Counted from the stretch's first letter, positions 8,354 through 18,615 are shown. The stretch is DNA of 45,778 nt from Parcubacteria group bacterium (GCA_013202585.1 JABMPQ010000012.1:1-45778), one strand, 5' to 3'. Program-made: numbers and translations. The notes: generated by a model not told the origin, from the sequence alone.

Positions 8354-9088
8354 ATGTCAGATCTACAAATAAAAGCTAAAGCTAGAGAAGAAGTTGGTAA
8401 AGGATTGGTAAAGCTTCGGGCAGCTGACCAAATCCCGGGAAATTTTTATGGTGCCAAGAGCAAACCAGTTTCATTGTCAGTTGAGTATTTGCCTTTTAAA
8501 AAAGTTTTTCAGGAGGCAGGGGAAAACACAGTGATTGATTTAGATGTCGACGGTAAAAAGAAAAAAGTATTGGTGAAAGAAGTACAATATCATCCTACTA
8601 CTAGCAATTTTATTCACATCGATTTTTTTGAGGTAGATGTTACTAAGAAAATTACGGCGGCGATTCCGTTGGAATTCACCGGTGAATCTAAAGCGGTTAA
8701 AGATGAAGGCGGCGTGTTGGTGAAAAGTATTGATGAATTAGAAGTAGAATGTCTACCAGCTGATTTGCCCAAGAACATTACGGTCGATATTAGCTCACTT
8801 GATACTTTTGAGGATGTTATTAAGGTAGGTGATTTGGATATCTCAGCCGCTGTTAGCGTCTCACTGGATAAAAAGAATGTTATTGCTACTGTCACCCCAC
8901 CGCGGTCGGAGGAAGAATTGGATGAGCTGGATGAGGAAGTCAAGGGAGATGTTGAAGATGTCGAAGGCGTCAAGAAAGAAGAACCAGTCGAGGGTGAAGA
9001 GGGGGCTGAAGAGGGTGAAGGCGATAAGCTGGCCGAAGAAAAACCAGCCGAGGAAGCTAAAGGCGCTGACGACAAAGATAAAAAATAA
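8354..9088 (+). CDS. rplY: Ribosomal protein bL25 (CTC/TL5 type)
   Basis: This 244-residue protein belongs to the long, two-domain form of bL25 that binds 5S rRNA. The N-terminal domain shows GKGLVKLRAADQIPGNFYG and VKEVQYHPTTSNFIHIDFFEV. The C-terminal beta domain contains VKDEGGVLVKSIDELEVECLPADLP, the CTC-family hallmark. A highly acidic low-complexity tail of about 60 residues (mostly Glu, Asp, Lys, Ala) follows; such tails are common in this family. The start ATG immediately precedes MSDLQIKAKAREE, the usual N terminus. It lies only 18 bp upstream of the ATPase stalk gene, so cotranscription with the V-ATPase operon is likely. Confidence 0.95.
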   Translation: MSDLQIKAKAREEVGKGLVKLRAADQIPGNFYGAKSKPVSLSVEYLPFKKVFQEAGENTVIDLDVDGKKKKVLVKEVQYHPTTSNFIHIDFFEVDVTKKITAAIPLEFTGESKAVKDEGGVLVKSIDELEVECLPADLPKNITVDISSLDTFEDVIKVGDLDISAAVSVSLDKKNVIATVTPPRSEEELDELDEEVKGDVEDVEGVKKEEPVEGEEGAEEGEGDKLAEEKPAEEAKGADDKDKK

Positions 9089-9106
9089 TTTACATTTTTT
9101 ACAATT

Positions 9107-9421
9107 ATGGTAAAAAAATCTATTACTAAAATAAAGGAAGCAGAAAACAAAGCCGAGAGAATTGTGGTCGAAGCGGAGAAAACGGTAGCTGATAGTGTTG
9201 TGTCCGAAAAAAGAAGGTGGGAAAAAGAACTAGATAAAATAAAAGAAGCAGAAGAAGTTAATCTAGCCACAAAATTAGAAACTGCTAAGAAAGAAGCCGG
9301 AGGCCTAAAAAAAGAACGAGAATCAGAGATTGATAGTAAAATGTCGGCCGTAGAGGATAAGGCCAAAACCAATGTAGATAAGGCTGTTCAGCTCTTGGTT
9401 GACAAGATGCTGGCAGTTTAG
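9107..9421 (+). CDS. V-type ATPase peripheral-stalk subunit (G/H-like)
   Basis: The 104 residues are almost entirely Lys/Glu/Ala-rich coiled coil with no hydrophobic segment. They start KKSITKIKEAENKAERIVVEAEK, the style of the NtpH/AhaH subunit that pairs with subunit E to form the peripheral stalk. Position is the main support: it is the first gene of the ATPase operon, just before subunit I, as in the G-I-L-E-C-F-A-B-D order of Thermus. Sequence alone would give only a generic coiled coil. Confidence 0.8.
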   Translation: MVKKSITKIKEAENKAERIVVEAEKTVADSVVSEKRRWEKELDKIKEAEEVNLATKLETAKKEAGGLKKERESEIDSKMSAVEDKAKTNVDKAVQLLVDKMLAV

Positions 9422-9474
9422 GATCGCGGTTTGTGAGTAGCCGTGTTTTTTTGTGAAATTATAAAAAGGTTGTT

Positions 9475-11466
9475 ATGGCAGTTGCCAATGTCAAAAAAGT
9501 AGGCATTATAGCCCATAAAAAAGACAAGGAAAAAGTTGTTGACTTTTTGTATGGCACTGGGCTTTTAGAAGTGACTAATTGGCAGGGCAAGGCAGTCAAG
9601 GTAGAAGCAGTTGAGGCTGAGGAAGATACTAGTCAGCTCGAATATAAGTTATCACGGGCTCAGTTTGCGATTGGGTTTTTAGAAGAATATAAGGGCGGGG
9701 AGAAAGTAAAATTAGTTGATAAATTGATTGGGGCAAAATTGCCAGTGTCAACCAGTAAAGTGGCCAAGATCGCTAAAGAATTTCCGATAGATAAGGTGGT
9801 AGGGCGGTGCAACGAGTTGGAGGAGGAAATCAATCAGAAACAGTCGGAGATCGATAGTTCGACTGAGGAAAAAGAGTTGCTAGAAAAGTGGGTTAGCCTG
9901 GATGTTAAAGTCGATGAAGCCCGCGAAACCAAAACCACCAAAGCTATTTTTGGCATGGTAGGCAACGAGCAGTATCTGGCTTTCATTCGTGAGCTGGAAA
10001 AGAAAGTTACTCAGGTTGATATCAGAAAAGTGACCAATGATGAGCAAAAAAATTACATCCTGGTCATTTTTAATAAAAATTTCGAGCGCGAGGTTAGTAA
10101 GATTTTATTCAAATACGGGCTGGAGAAAGTGAGCCTGCCCTCAGCTGACAAGACACCCCGTGAGTTACTAGAGGATCTATCAGAACGCAACAAAGTACAT
10201 CGCAAAGATATCAAAAAGCTTAAATCTGAAACGGAGAAGTTGGCTAAAAAATATCTGGCGGATCTTAAAGTATTATTTGACCACTTCACTTGGCAGGTTG
10301 ATAAGAGCGCTGTTCAAAAAGATTTTAAAGAAACTAATAGTACATTTATAGTAACTGGCTGGATGAGGAAAGATGACATTAAGCGGATAGAGAAGGGACT
10401 GGAAAAGGTCACTACAAATTTTGTTATTGAAGAAATGGAGCTGGAAAAGGGTGAAGAAGCACCAGTAGTTATGAGTAATTCTTCTTTTATGCAACCATTT
10501 GAGGCGGTGACTAGTATCTATGGCTTGCCTAAGTCTTCGGAAGTAGATCCAACCCCTTTCTTATCGATATTTTTTATAATCTTCTTTGGGTTGTGTCTGA
10601 CTGACGCCGGCTATGGCTTGGTTCTGATGACTTTGACTTATTTGATAATCAAAGTATTAAAGATTCCTAAGGAAAAACAGCGGCTACTGAGGCTTTTGAT
10701 GTATGGTGGTTTTGTTACCTTTATTGTCGGTGTTTTGACGGGTGGTTGGTTTGGAATTGTGCTGGAGGATCTACCGGCTGGCTTAGATTGGTTGGCTAAC
10801 GGGTTAATGGCTGTCAGATTGATCAATCCGATCGAGAATCCGATAGTGATGTTGGGACTGTCGTTCGCCTTAGGTTATATCCACATCATCTATGGCATTG
10901 CGATCGACATGTGGTGGAAAATCAAGAATGGCAGTGTTAAAGATGGCATTTTAGATAGTGGCACCTGGATTTATTTCTTGTTAGCCATGGGCTTCTATGG
11001 AGCAACGGCGGCTGGCGTTTTACCGGAAAGCTTGAAGTCTATTTCATTATATTTACTGTTGGCTGGTGTAGTGGTATTAATATTGACCCAAGGGCGTAAG
11101 CAGAAAAATCCGATTATGAAGTTGCTGGCGGGTATCGGCAGTTTGTATGGCTTGGTGGGATATATGAGTGATATTTTGTCCTATTCGCGTTTACTGGCTC
11201 TCGGGTTGGCTACTGGTGTTATTGCGATGGTGATTAACTTGATTGCGGTAATGTTTAAGGATATGATACCAGTGGTTGGTTGGGTGTTTATGGTGCTAAT
11301 TATTATTGGTGGTCACATTTTCAATATTGTGATTAATGTGTTGGGAGCTTACATCCATTCCGGTCGGCTACAGTTTGTGGAATTTTTCCCCAAGTTTTTC
11401 CAGGGCGGGGGCAAGATTTTCCGACCGTTTAAGCGAGTGAGTAAGTATGTGGATTTGAAGTCATAA
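9475..11466 (+). CDS. ntpI: V-type ATPase subunit I (a-type stator)
   Basis: The 663-residue protein has the two-part layout of subunit I. An N-terminal cytoplasmic half of about 350 residues contains coiled coils. The C-terminal membrane half of about seven to eight helices starts near DPTPFLSIFFIIFFGLCLTDAGYGL. The family motif GYMSDILSYSRLLALGLATGVIA carries the conserved arginine that faces the ion-binding glutamate of the rotor ring. The subunit forms the ion half-channels and ties the membrane part to the peripheral stalk. It stands between the stalk gene and the rotor gene, but an unrecognised gene separates it from subunit K. Confidence 0.96.
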   Translation: MAVANVKKVGIIAHKKDKEKVVDFLYGTGLLEVTNWQGKAVKVEAVEAEEDTSQLEYKLSRAQFAIGFLEEYKGGEKVKLVDKLIGAKLPVSTSKVAKIAKEFPIDKVVGRCNELEEEINQKQSEIDSSTEEKELLEKWVSLDVKVDEARETKTTKAIFGMVGNEQYLAFIRELEKKVTQVDIRKVTNDEQKNYILVIFNKNFEREVSKILFKYGLEKVSLPSADKTPRELLEDLSERNKVHRKDIKKLKSETEKLAKKYLADLKVLFDHFTWQVDKSAVQKDFKETNSTFIVTGWMRKDDIKRIEKGLEKVTTNFVIEEMELEKGEEAPVVMSNSSFMQPFEAVTSIYGLPKSSEVDPTPFLSIFFIIFFGLCLTDAGYGLVLMTLTYLIIKVLKIPKEKQRLLRLLMYGGFVTFIVGVLTGGWFGIVLEDLPAGLDWLANGLMAVRLINPIENPIVMLGLSFALGYIHIIYGIAIDMWWKIKNGSVKDGILDSGTWIYFLLAMGFYGATAAGVLPESLKSISLYLLLAGVVVLILTQGRKQKNPIMKLLAGIGSLYGLVGYMSDILSYSRLLALGLATGVIAMVINLIAVMFKDMIPVVGWVFMVLIIIGGHIFNIVINVLGAYIHSGRLQFVEFFPKFFQGGGKIFRPFKRVSKYVDLKS

Positions 11467-11481
11467 ATAAGAAATAAGTCT

Positions 11482-11958
11482 ATGAGCGAGGCAACATTTG
11501 AAGCAGTACCAAATCAAGATTTCCCGGAAGGGGTTGTGAGAGAAAAAGGTAGCGAAATAAGAAGAGATTTGGAAGCAATAACTGGGGCATATACCACGAA
11601 TGTTACTGATGAAAAGCATGGAAGGCGAACTATGTCACAGGCCGAGTTGAATGCTCAAAGACCAAATCTTTCTAGGCAGGAAGCAAGTTATGCTGAAGCA
11701 CTAGAAATGCGGATGGGTTTGGAGCATAGGGACTGGGCAGCTGGCGGTTTCAAAATGCATAATTCATCAGAAGGGGAGGGCTCCACAGAAGTCCCTCAGT
11801 ATTCTTCCTCTCGGGAATTAGGTGCGCAGCAAAAAATATGTTCTAGATCACGATCTGAAGTTGATGAATCGTCAAGAGTGGCTGAGCTTGAAAAACTGGT
11901 TACTGAGGCGTTCCCTGAGTTTGAGATGGTTCGATATAGTTGGGAAGGAAGAGATTAA
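11482..11958 (+). CDS. Unknown hydrophilic protein within the V-ATPase operon
   Basis: I do not recognise this 158-residue protein. It is hydrophilic, rich in Glu, Arg and Ser, has no transmembrane segment and no signal peptide. Its middle (residues about 50-100) is polar, with QAELNAQRPNLSRQEASY, and it ends acidic-aromatic (EFEMVRYSWEGRD). It sits 15 bp after subunit I and 50 bp before subunit K, on the same strand, where no gene is expected in the usual I-K-E-C-F-A-B-D order. Codon use looks ordinary but it lacks the Lys-rich style of the ATPase subunits. It may be a lineage-specific accessory factor or a recent insertion. Confidence 0.6.
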   Translation: MSEATFEAVPNQDFPEGVVREKGSEIRRDLEAITGAYTTNVTDEKHGRRTMSQAELNAQRPNLSRQEASYAEALEMRMGLEHRDWAAGGFKMHNSSEGEGSTEVPQYSSSRELGAQQKICSRSRSEVDESSRVAELEKLVTEAFPEFEMVRYSWEGRD

Positions 11959-11993
11959 AATAACAAGTAGTAGCTTATTAATTTAAATAATAA

Positions 11994-12482
<489 letters not shown>

Positions 12483-12494
12483 GGAAGTTTACTG

Positions 12495-12662
12495 CTAGCT
12501 GCTCTAGTATACCTCGAAAACACGTCGGATTTCCCCGGCGTGCCTGCCTGCCGGCAGGCAGGGAAATCCGGCTCGGGCGTTGACCTCATTCTCCCACCTA
12601 CGGCGGGAACCATGCCCGTTCGGCCAACTCAACGGTTTTCGAGTGCATACTAGAGCAGCTAG
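12495..12662. repeat. 168-bp nested hairpin element between ntpK and ntpE
   Basis: The ends form a 27-bp nearly perfect inverted repeat (CTAGCTGCTCTAGTAT... against its complement at 12635-12662). Two separate hairpins are nested inside. The first (12526-12570) has a perfect 10-bp stem CGGATTTCCC/GGGAAATCCG and contains the 20-bp palindrome at 12543-12562. The second (12578-12634) is closed by CGTTGA/TCAACG. The predicted shape is a three-way junction. No open frame. It interrupts a conserved operon and could be a mobile element, a processing site or an RNA that sets different subunit amounts. Confidence 0.85.
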
Positions 12663-12692
12663 TCATTGGGTTAATAATCATATATATAAAGA

Positions 12693-13259
12693 ATGGCATT
12701 AGAAGATATCACACAAACAATTACGCAGGAAGCTCAGGCGGAAGCGAAAAAGATCACAACAGCTGGCGATAAGCAAGTGGCTGAGATTGCGACTGAGGGC
12801 AAAGAGAAAGTAACAGCTGAGGAGACTAAGATTAGTCAGAGGATTGAGAAAGAAGCACAGAAGGTTGTGGAACGGGTTAAGTTTCAGACCAATATTGCTG
12901 AGCGCAATCAATTAGTAGCGGCTAAACAGAAGATTGTTAAGGAAGTTTTTGCTAAGGTTCTCGAGCAGATGGGCGGTCTGGATGAAGGAAAATATGTTGA
13001 TTTTGTCACCGGCCTGGTTAACGGCTTGCCTGATGTAGCTGAGGGCGAGATTGTGCCAGTTGAAGGCAAGGAAGAGTTGACTAAGCGAATCGTTGACAGT
13101 AGCCAGAAAAATTTTGCTGTGTCTGGCGATGCTATCCCTGGTGTGGGCGGATTTGTTTTTCGCTCAGAGAACATCGAGATCAATAACACCTTTGCTGCTT
13201 TGCTAGATGAGAAAAAAGGTGACTGGGAAATCGAAGTTTCCAAGATTTTATTTAGCTAG
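12693..13259 (+). CDS. ntpE: V-type ATPase subunit E (peripheral stalk)
   Basis: The 188-residue protein has an N-terminal coiled coil of about 90 residues (IEKEAQKVVERVKFQTNIAERNQLVAAKQKIVKEVF). A globular C-terminal domain follows, with the family phrase GVGGFVFRSENIEINNTFAALLDE. Subunit E forms the peripheral stalk with the G/H-type coiled coil and contacts the catalytic head. The downstream gene for subunit C starts about 20 bp after its stop. The structured element upstream means its translation could be set separately from the rotor subunit. Confidence 0.93.
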   Translation: MALEDITQTITQEAQAEAKKITTAGDKQVAEIATEGKEKVTAEETKISQRIEKEAQKVVERVKFQTNIAERNQLVAAKQKIVKEVFAKVLEQMGGLDEGKYVDFVTGLVNGLPDVAEGEIVPVEGKEELTKRIVDSSQKNFAVSGDAIPGVGGFVFRSENIEINNTFAALLDEKKGDWEIEVSKILFS

Positions 13260-13279
13260 TTAGCTTGTTAGGGAATATT

Positions 13280-14281
13280 ATGAGTAAATCCCAATATCTA
13301 TACGCCACCGGACGGATTAGGAGCTTGGAGACCAAGTTGCTATCTACCAGTGATATGGAGCGCATGATTGATGCCAAAGACGCGGCTATGGCTTTTAAGG
13401 TTTTCAATGATCTTAGTTATGCTGACGAACTATCGGACATTGAGAAGCCAGAGAATTATCAAGAAGTTCTTCAGCATGACTTACAGCAGGTCAAGGACGT
13501 TTTAAAGCAAGTAACGCCAGACTCTAAAGTGATGGATCTACTTTTTTCTCGTTATGACTATCACAACATCAAGTTATTCCTGAAAGCCAAGATGTTGGAA
13601 AAAGATTTGAGCAAGCACGAGTCTAATCTAGGCAATGTTGATCCGGAGCGTCTGCGTGACTATATCGTTAAAGACACCAAGACGGCTGTTCCAGCTGAGA
13701 TCGAAGAAGTAATTCGGGACGCCAAAAAGGAATTTGATAAAAAAGATGTCGGCGGATATATTATTGATTCATACATTGATGGTAAGTATTTTGGTCGCTT
13801 GAAAGAATTGGCGGAGAAACTAAATAATAATTTTGCTACTAGTCTAGTGAAGAACTGGATTGATATCGCCAATGTGAAGTTATTCTTACGGGCAAAGAAG
13901 TTAGGACTGGAATTAGAAAAATTCAAGAGTTATTTTATCGAAGGTGGTAACATTCTAGCCTCTAGTTTGATTAATTATTATGGCAAAGATCTGAAGGAGG
14001 CAGTGACGATTTGCTCACGGGGCTTCGAAGATACCGAGGTGAAAGAAGCGATCAAAGACTACGTCGAAGGTGGCGAGCTGTGGAAAATGGAGAAGGCTTT
14101 TGAAAATTATGAGATTAAATTTATCCAGCAAGCGAAGTATATTGCTTACGGCCCAGAAATTGTCTTAGCGTATTATTTGGCCAAGAAAAATGCGGTGCGC
14201 AATGTGCGGTTGATTTTTACGGGTAAGTTAAATGATTTACCTAGCAGCGAAATTAAAGAAAGAGTAAGGGAGATATATTAA
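13280..14281 (+). CDS. ntpC: V-type ATPase subunit C (central-stalk cap, d-type)
   Basis: This 333-residue protein is the subunit that couples the rotor ring to the central stalk. It starts SKSQYLYATGRIRSLETKLLS, like the Y-A-x-G-R-I-R-xxE beginning of bacterial/archaeal subunit C. It continues with three similar helical repeats containing DYHNIKLFLKAK and IDIANVKLFLRAK. A TTG five codons upstream (13265) is in frame, but AGGGA lies 5-6 bases before the ATG at 13280, so I choose the ATG. The next gene follows after 1 bp. Confidence 0.92.
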   Translation: MSKSQYLYATGRIRSLETKLLSTSDMERMIDAKDAAMAFKVFNDLSYADELSDIEKPENYQEVLQHDLQQVKDVLKQVTPDSKVMDLLFSRYDYHNIKLFLKAKMLEKDLSKHESNLGNVDPERLRDYIVKDTKTAVPAEIEEVIRDAKKEFDKKDVGGYIIDSYIDGKYFGRLKELAEKLNNNFATSLVKNWIDIANVKLFLRAKKLGLELEKFKSYFIEGGNILASSLINYYGKDLKEAVTICSRGFEDTEVKEAIKDYVEGGELWKMEKAFENYEIKFIQQAKYIAYGPEIVLAYYLAKKNAVRNVRLIFTGKLNDLPSSEIKERVREIY

Positions 14282-14282
14282 G

Positions 14283-14606
14283 ATGGAACACAAAATTGGC
14301 ATAATTGGCAGTCACGAAGAAATCCTGGGCTTCAAAACTCTAGGGTTAGTGCCTTTGGCTGTGCGCAAGAAAGAAGAAGTTATTAAAAAACTGGATGAAT
14401 GCATTGAGAAAAAAGAATTTGCGGTGATATTTGTTGTCGAAAATTGGGCGGAGCAAGTAGAAGAAGAGTTGCTGGAGCGTTCACGCGGTGCTTTGCCAGC
14501 TGTGGTGACAATTCCGGGTTATGCTGGTAGTAAAGGGATGGGTGAAAAGAAACTACGCAAGATCGTGGAGCAGGCAGTGGGGAGTGATATTTTGTTTAAA
14601 GACTAG
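14283..14606 (+). CDS. ntpF: V-type ATPase subunit F
   Basis: This 107-residue protein has the small alternating beta-alpha fold of subunit F: KIGIIGSHEEILGFKTLGL at the start, then FAVIFVVENWAEQ, and TIPGYAGSKGMGEKKLRKIVEQAVG at the end. The subunit sits on the central stalk with D and rotates with it. It is one base after subunit C and before the catalytic subunit. In Enterococcus hirae the same position is called NtpG, so the letter differs with nomenclature. Confidence 0.92.
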   Translation: MEHKIGIIGSHEEILGFKTLGLVPLAVRKKEEVIKKLDECIEKKEFAVIFVVENWAEQVEEELLERSRGALPAVVTIPGYAGSKGMGEKKLRKIVEQAVGSDILFKD

Positions 14607-14641
14607 GATATAAATAGATAAAAAACTAATTCATTATAACT

Positions 14642-16417
14642 ATGAGTGAAAGCAAAGACATGGAACAAGGAATTATAACTAAAGTATCTGGCCCATTGGT
14701 TGTCGCCAAGGGCATGAGTGAGGCTAAGATGTATGAGGTGGTTAAGGTGAGCGAGGAAAAGCTCATTGGTGAGATTATTGAGCTGGAAGGCGACCGCGCC
14801 TCGATCCAGGTATATGAAGAAACCGGCGGCCTCGGGCCGGGTGACCCAGTCTATCGGACTGGTAGTCCCTTGTCGGTGGAGCTGGCTCCGGGATTGATGG
14901 AGTCTCTTTATGACGGTATTCAACGACCACTTAACTTAATTCAGGAAAAAGCGGGTGATTTTATCACGCGTGGCATTGAAGTACCAGCGATCGATCGTGA
15001 GAAGAAATGGGAATTCAAACCAGTAGCCAAGCAGGGGGACGAGGTAGCCGAGGGCGATACTCTGGGAACAGTTGATGAGACTACTCTAGTCGAACACCGG
15101 ATCATGGTGCCTAAGGGTGCAGCCGGCAAGGTCAAAGAAGTAAAAAGTGGTGAATTTACAGTTGAAGAAATAGTGGCGGTGATTGCGGGCAAAGATGGCC
15201 AGGATATTGAGGTTATGATGCTACAAAAATGGCCGATTCGTGAACCGCGACCAGTAGCCTCTAAATTAGTTCCGACAGAGCCCCTGATTACTGGTCAACG
15301 CGTAGTAGATACTTTCTTTCCAATCGTAAAGGGTGGGGTTGGTTGTGTGCCGGGACCGTTTGGTGCGGGTAAGACAGTAATTCAGCATCAATTTGCCAAG
15401 TGGGCCGATGCGGATATTGTAATCTTTATTGGTTGCGGCGAGCGTGGTAACGAGATGACGGACGTGTTGATGGAATTCCCGGAACTTAAAGATCCTCGCT
15501 CCGGTGAACCACTAATGAAGCGAACAGTCTTAATCGCCAATACTTCTAATATGCCAGTGGCCGCGCGTGAAGCTTCGGTTTACACTGGTATCACTTTAGC
15601 GGAATATTATCGAGACATGGGTTATAAAGTGGAGCTAACAGCTGACTCGACCTCGCGTTGGGCGGAGGCGCTACGAGAAATTTCCGGACGACTGGAAGAA
15701 ATGCCGGGTGAAGAGGGCTATCCAGCTTATTTAGGTTCGCGCACAGCTAGCTTTTACGAACGAGCCGGTAAAGTGCGCTGTCTTGGCGGTGAGAAGCGGG
15801 AAGGATCGCTGAGCGTGATCGGTGCTGTTTCTCCTCCTGGTGGTGATTTATCCGAGCCTGTTACACAGAATACTCTACGCGTGACCAAAGTATTCTGGGG
15901 CCTAGATGATGACTTAGCTAACCGGCGTCATTTCCCCGCTATCAACTGGTTGAATAGTTATTCGCTATATCTGGAAGACGTCAACGACTACATGAAGAAA
16001 GAAGCAGGCAAAGATTGGCCCGAGATGCGTGGACAAGCGATGCAAATTCTTCAGGAAGAAGCCAGTCTCGAAGAAATCGTCCGCTTAGTTGGTATCGAAG
16101 CTCTATCTGCTAAAGAACAGTTGTTGCTTGATACCGCTAAGGCTATTCGCGAAGATTATCTACAGCAGGACGCTTTTGATGATGTTGATTCCTACGCGTC
16201 ACTTAAGAAACAATACTTGCTACTAAAAGCTATTATGACTTTTAATAACAAGGGCACTGAGGCCTTAGAAAAAGGCGTTGAGCTCAAGAGTCTACAAGAA
16301 TTACCGATCAAAGAAAAAATTGCTCGGGCGCGATTTATTCCTGAAGATAAAATGGCCGAGTTGGAAAAATTGGTTGATGAGGTTGTGAAGGGGATTGAAG
16401 GTGTGGCGAAGAGCTAG
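14642..16417 (+). CDS. ntpA: V-type ATPase catalytic subunit A
   Basis: The 591-residue protein is the ATP-hydrolysing subunit. The Walker A motif is GPFGAGKT at residues 238-245, followed by the V-type landmarks [10 protein letters not shown] and [27 protein letters not shown]. The non-homologous insertion typical of V/A-type A subunits lies between about 110 and 200 ([15 protein letters not shown]). Length is normal. The ATG at 14642 is used; an in-frame ATG six codons later ([12 protein letters not shown]) is closer to the usual family start and remains possible. A palindromic repeat lies between it and subunit B. Confidence 0.97.
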   Translation: MSESKDMEQGIITKVSGPLVVAKGMSEAKMYEVVKVSEEKLIGEIIELEGDRASIQVYEETGGLGPGDPVYRTGSPLSVELAPGLMESLYDGIQRPLNLIQEKAGDFITRGIEVPAIDREKKWEFKPVAKQGDEVAEGDTLGTVDETTLVEHRIMVPKGAAGKVKEVKSGEFTVEEIVAVIAGKDGQDIEVMMLQKWPIREPRPVASKLVPTEPLITGQRVVDTFFPIVKGGVGCVPGPFGAGKTVIQHQFAKWADADIVIFIGCGERGNEMTDVLMEFPELKDPRSGEPLMKRTVLIANTSNMPVAAREASVYTGITLAEYYRDMGYKVELTADSTSRWAEALREISGRLEEMPGEEGYPAYLGSRTASFYERAGKVRCLGGEKREGSLSVIGAVSPPGGDLSEPVTQNTLRVTKVFWGLDDDLANRRHFPAINWLNSYSLYLEDVNDYMKKEAGKDWPEMRGQAMQILQEEASLEEIVRLVGIEALSAKEQLLLDTAKAIREDYLQQDAFDDVDSYASLKKQYLLLKAIMTFNNKGTEALEKGVELKSLQELPIKEKIARARFIPEDKMAELEKLVDEVVKGIEGVAKS

Positions 16418-16420
16418 ACT

Positions 16421-16458
16421 TGCCTACCGTCTGCCTGTCGGCAGGCAGGGCAGGCAGG
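16421..16458. repeat. Degenerate GGCAGGCAG palindrome between ntpA and ntpB
   Basis: CTGCCTG-TCGG-CAGGCAG forms a hairpin, and outer TGCCTacCg / GGCAGGCAG phrases extend it. It is a decayed member of the 20-bp palindrome family, in a 72-bp gap inside the ATPase operon. Confidence 0.75.
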
Positions 16459-16489
16459 TTATTATATTCAAATTTAATTTAAAAAATAT

Positions 16490-17881
16490 ATGTTAAAAGA
16501 ATACAAAACTATTAAAGAGATCGCTGGCCCACTGATGATTGTGGAAAAAATTGCCGACGTTAAATACGACGAGCTAGTAGAAATCGAAATGTCTACGGGC
16601 GAAAAGCGTCGTGGTCGCGTTCTGGAAGTGACTGATGAACACGCGGCTGTTCAGGTCTTTGAAGGCACGCGAGGTCTAGGCACAAAAGGTGTGAAGGCTA
16701 AATTCCTCGGTCGGGGAATTGAGCTGCCAGTTTCAGAGGAGATGTTGGGTCGTGTTTTTGATGGTTCTGGTCAACCAAAAGATGGTGGTCCGGAGATTGT
16801 TCCTGATAAGAAAATGGACATTGCTGGTGCGCCGATAAATCCTTACGCGCGCGATTTTCCTAACGATTTTATCCAGACTGGCATTTCCACTATTGATGGC
16901 ATGAATACGCTGGTTCGTGGCCAGAAACTGCCGATTTTCTCTGGGGCTGGCTTGCCTCACTCTGAGGTAGCGGCGCAGATTGCTCGTCAGGCTAAGGTGG
17001 TAGGCGAAGGTGGCCAGGAAGACGATACGCCGTTTGCGGTAGTTTTCGGTGCGATGGGTATTACTTTTGAAGAGTCTCAATATTTTATCAATCAGTTCAA
17101 AGAAACGGGCGCGATTGAGCGAGCGGTAATGTATATGAACTTGGCTGATGATCCGGTAGTGGAGCGTATTATTTTGCCTCGCTTGGCTTTGACTTGTGCT
17201 GAATATCTAGCTTTCGAGCTCGATATGCATGTTTTGGTGATTTTGACTGACCTGACTAACTATTGTGAGGCGCTGCGAGAAATCTCCGCTTCCCGCAAAG
17301 AAGTACCTGGCCGACGTGGTTATCCTGGTTATCTTTATACTGACCTCTCAACTCTCTACGAACGAGCTGGTCGGATAAAAGGAAAAACTGGTTCAATTAC
17401 GCAGATTCCAATTTTGACTATGCCTGAGGACGATAAAACTCATCCGATTCCTGACCTGACTGGTTATATTACGGAGGGTCAAATTATGCTATCGCGTGAA
17501 TTGCACCGTAAAGGTATTTATCCTTGTATTGATGTGTTACCTTCGCTATCTCGACTGTCCCAGAAAGTAATGAGTAAGAAAACACGTGAAGACCATTCTG
17601 GAGTGGCCAATCAGCTGTTCTCAGCTTATGCTCAGGGTAAAGAAGCAAAGGAGCTAGCCGTGATTCTCGGTGAAGCAGCTCTATCGGACGCTGATAAGAA
17701 ATACGCCCAATTAGCTGATGAATTTGAAGATAAATTTGTCCGGCAGGCGCATGATGAAAATCGTAGCTTGGAAGAAACCCTGAATTTGGGCTGGGAACTT
17801 ATCAATATTTTGCCTAAATCTGAGATGAAGAAGGTGAAACCAGAGCAGATCGAGAAGTATTTGCCGAAGAAGAAAAAATAA
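16490..17881 (+). CDS. ntpB: V-type ATPase regulatory subunit B
   Basis: The 463-residue protein is the non-catalytic partner of subunit A in the A3B3 head. Instead of a Walker A motif it has [17 protein letters not shown], the normal B-subunit form. Other landmarks are [43 protein letters not shown] and the terminal region [16 protein letters not shown]. Length is normal. It is followed 22 bp later by subunit D. Confidence 0.97.
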   Translation: MLKEYKTIKEIAGPLMIVEKIADVKYDELVEIEMSTGEKRRGRVLEVTDEHAAVQVFEGTRGLGTKGVKAKFLGRGIELPVSEEMLGRVFDGSGQPKDGGPEIVPDKKMDIAGAPINPYARDFPNDFIQTGISTIDGMNTLVRGQKLPIFSGAGLPHSEVAAQIARQAKVVGEGGQEDDTPFAVVFGAMGITFEESQYFINQFKETGAIERAVMYMNLADDPVVERIILPRLALTCAEYLAFELDMHVLVILTDLTNYCEALREISASRKEVPGRRGYPGYLYTDLSTLYERAGRIKGKTGSITQIPILTMPEDDKTHPIPDLTGYITEGQIMLSRELHRKGIYPCIDVLPSLSRLSQKVMSKKTREDHSGVANQLFSAYAQGKEAKELAVILGEAALSDADKKYAQLADEFEDKFVRQAHDENRSLEETLNLGWELINILPKSEMKKVKPEQIEKYLPKKKK

Positions 17882-17903
17882 TCAGCGCGTTTAGAATATA
17901 TCA

Positions 17904-18530
17904 ATGGCCAAAAAATTAAACGTCAATCCGACTCGCATGGAGCTCTTGCGACTCAAGAAACGAGTTAAGACAGCCAAGCGAGGATATAAATTACTCAAGG
18001 AAAAGCGTGATGGGCTAATGAAACAGTTCATGGCGATTATTCGCGAGGCTAAAGAGATGCGTGAGCAAGTGGAAGGTAAAATGCCGGAAGCGCTCAAGAG
18101 TTTTTTGTTTGCTTCCGCTGATATGCGTCCGGAAGCGTTGGAAGAGTCCCTGGCCATGCCTTCTCAGAAGGTATCGCTCGAGTCTGAGGTCAAGAATGTG
18201 ATGAGTGTTAATGTTCCACAATTTACTTTTAAGCAAGAGGGTAAGTTTCTTTGCTATAGTTTGTCTTCAACTAGTTCACAGTTGGACGATTCGCTACGGA
18301 CTTTTTCTGATTCGTTGCAGGATATGATCAAGCTGGCCGAGATCGAGCACTCCGCCGCTTTGTTAGCCGAGGAAATCGAAAAGACTCGCCGGCGCGTAAA
18401 TGCCCTCGAATACGTGATGATTCCGGATTTAGAAACAACCGTACGATTTATTACCCTGAAACTGGGTGAGCAGGAAAGAGCCGGTATTGCGATGGTGATG
18501 CGGGTTAAGGAGATGATTAAGGATAACTAA
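17904..18530 (+). CDS. ntpD: V-type ATPase central-stalk subunit D
   Basis: The 208-residue, mostly alpha-helical protein begins NVNPTRMELLRLKKRVKTAKRGYKLLKEKRDGLM. This is the diagnostic N-terminal helix of subunit D, the rotating axle inside the A3B3 head. The C-terminal helix, with TRRRVNALEYVMIPDLETT, completes the coiled coil. It is the last gene of the operon and is followed by a terminator. No gene for an extra J subunit follows. Confidence 0.95.
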   Translation: MAKKLNVNPTRMELLRLKKRVKTAKRGYKLLKEKRDGLMKQFMAIIREAKEMREQVEGKMPEALKSFLFASADMRPEALEESLAMPSQKVSLESEVKNVMSVNVPQFTFKQEGKFLCYSLSSTSSQLDDSLRTFSDSLQDMIKLAEIEHSAALLAEEIEKTRRRVNALEYVMIPDLETTVRFITLKLGEQERAGIAMVMRVKEMIKDN

Positions 18531-18566
18531 GAGGCTGTGTCAAAATAATTTTCAATTTACAATATG

Positions 18567-18605
18567 AAGCGGCCGGATTAAGATAAGCTTATTCGGCCGT
18601 TTTTA
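18567..18605 (+). terminator. Terminator of the V-ATPase operon
   Basis: CGGCCG...CGGCCG arms (18570-18575, 18594-18599) enclose an inner TAAG/CTTA stem and are followed by five T. It ends 11 bp before the next start codon. Confidence 0.8.
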
Positions 18606-18615
18606 GTTTCTATTT

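Noticed and set aside
8614-9372. Long minus-strand frame of 252 codons across rplY and the stalk gene
   Set aside because: Ser/Thr-rich antisense shadow of acidic and Lys-rich genes; no motif, and the plus-strand genes are certain.
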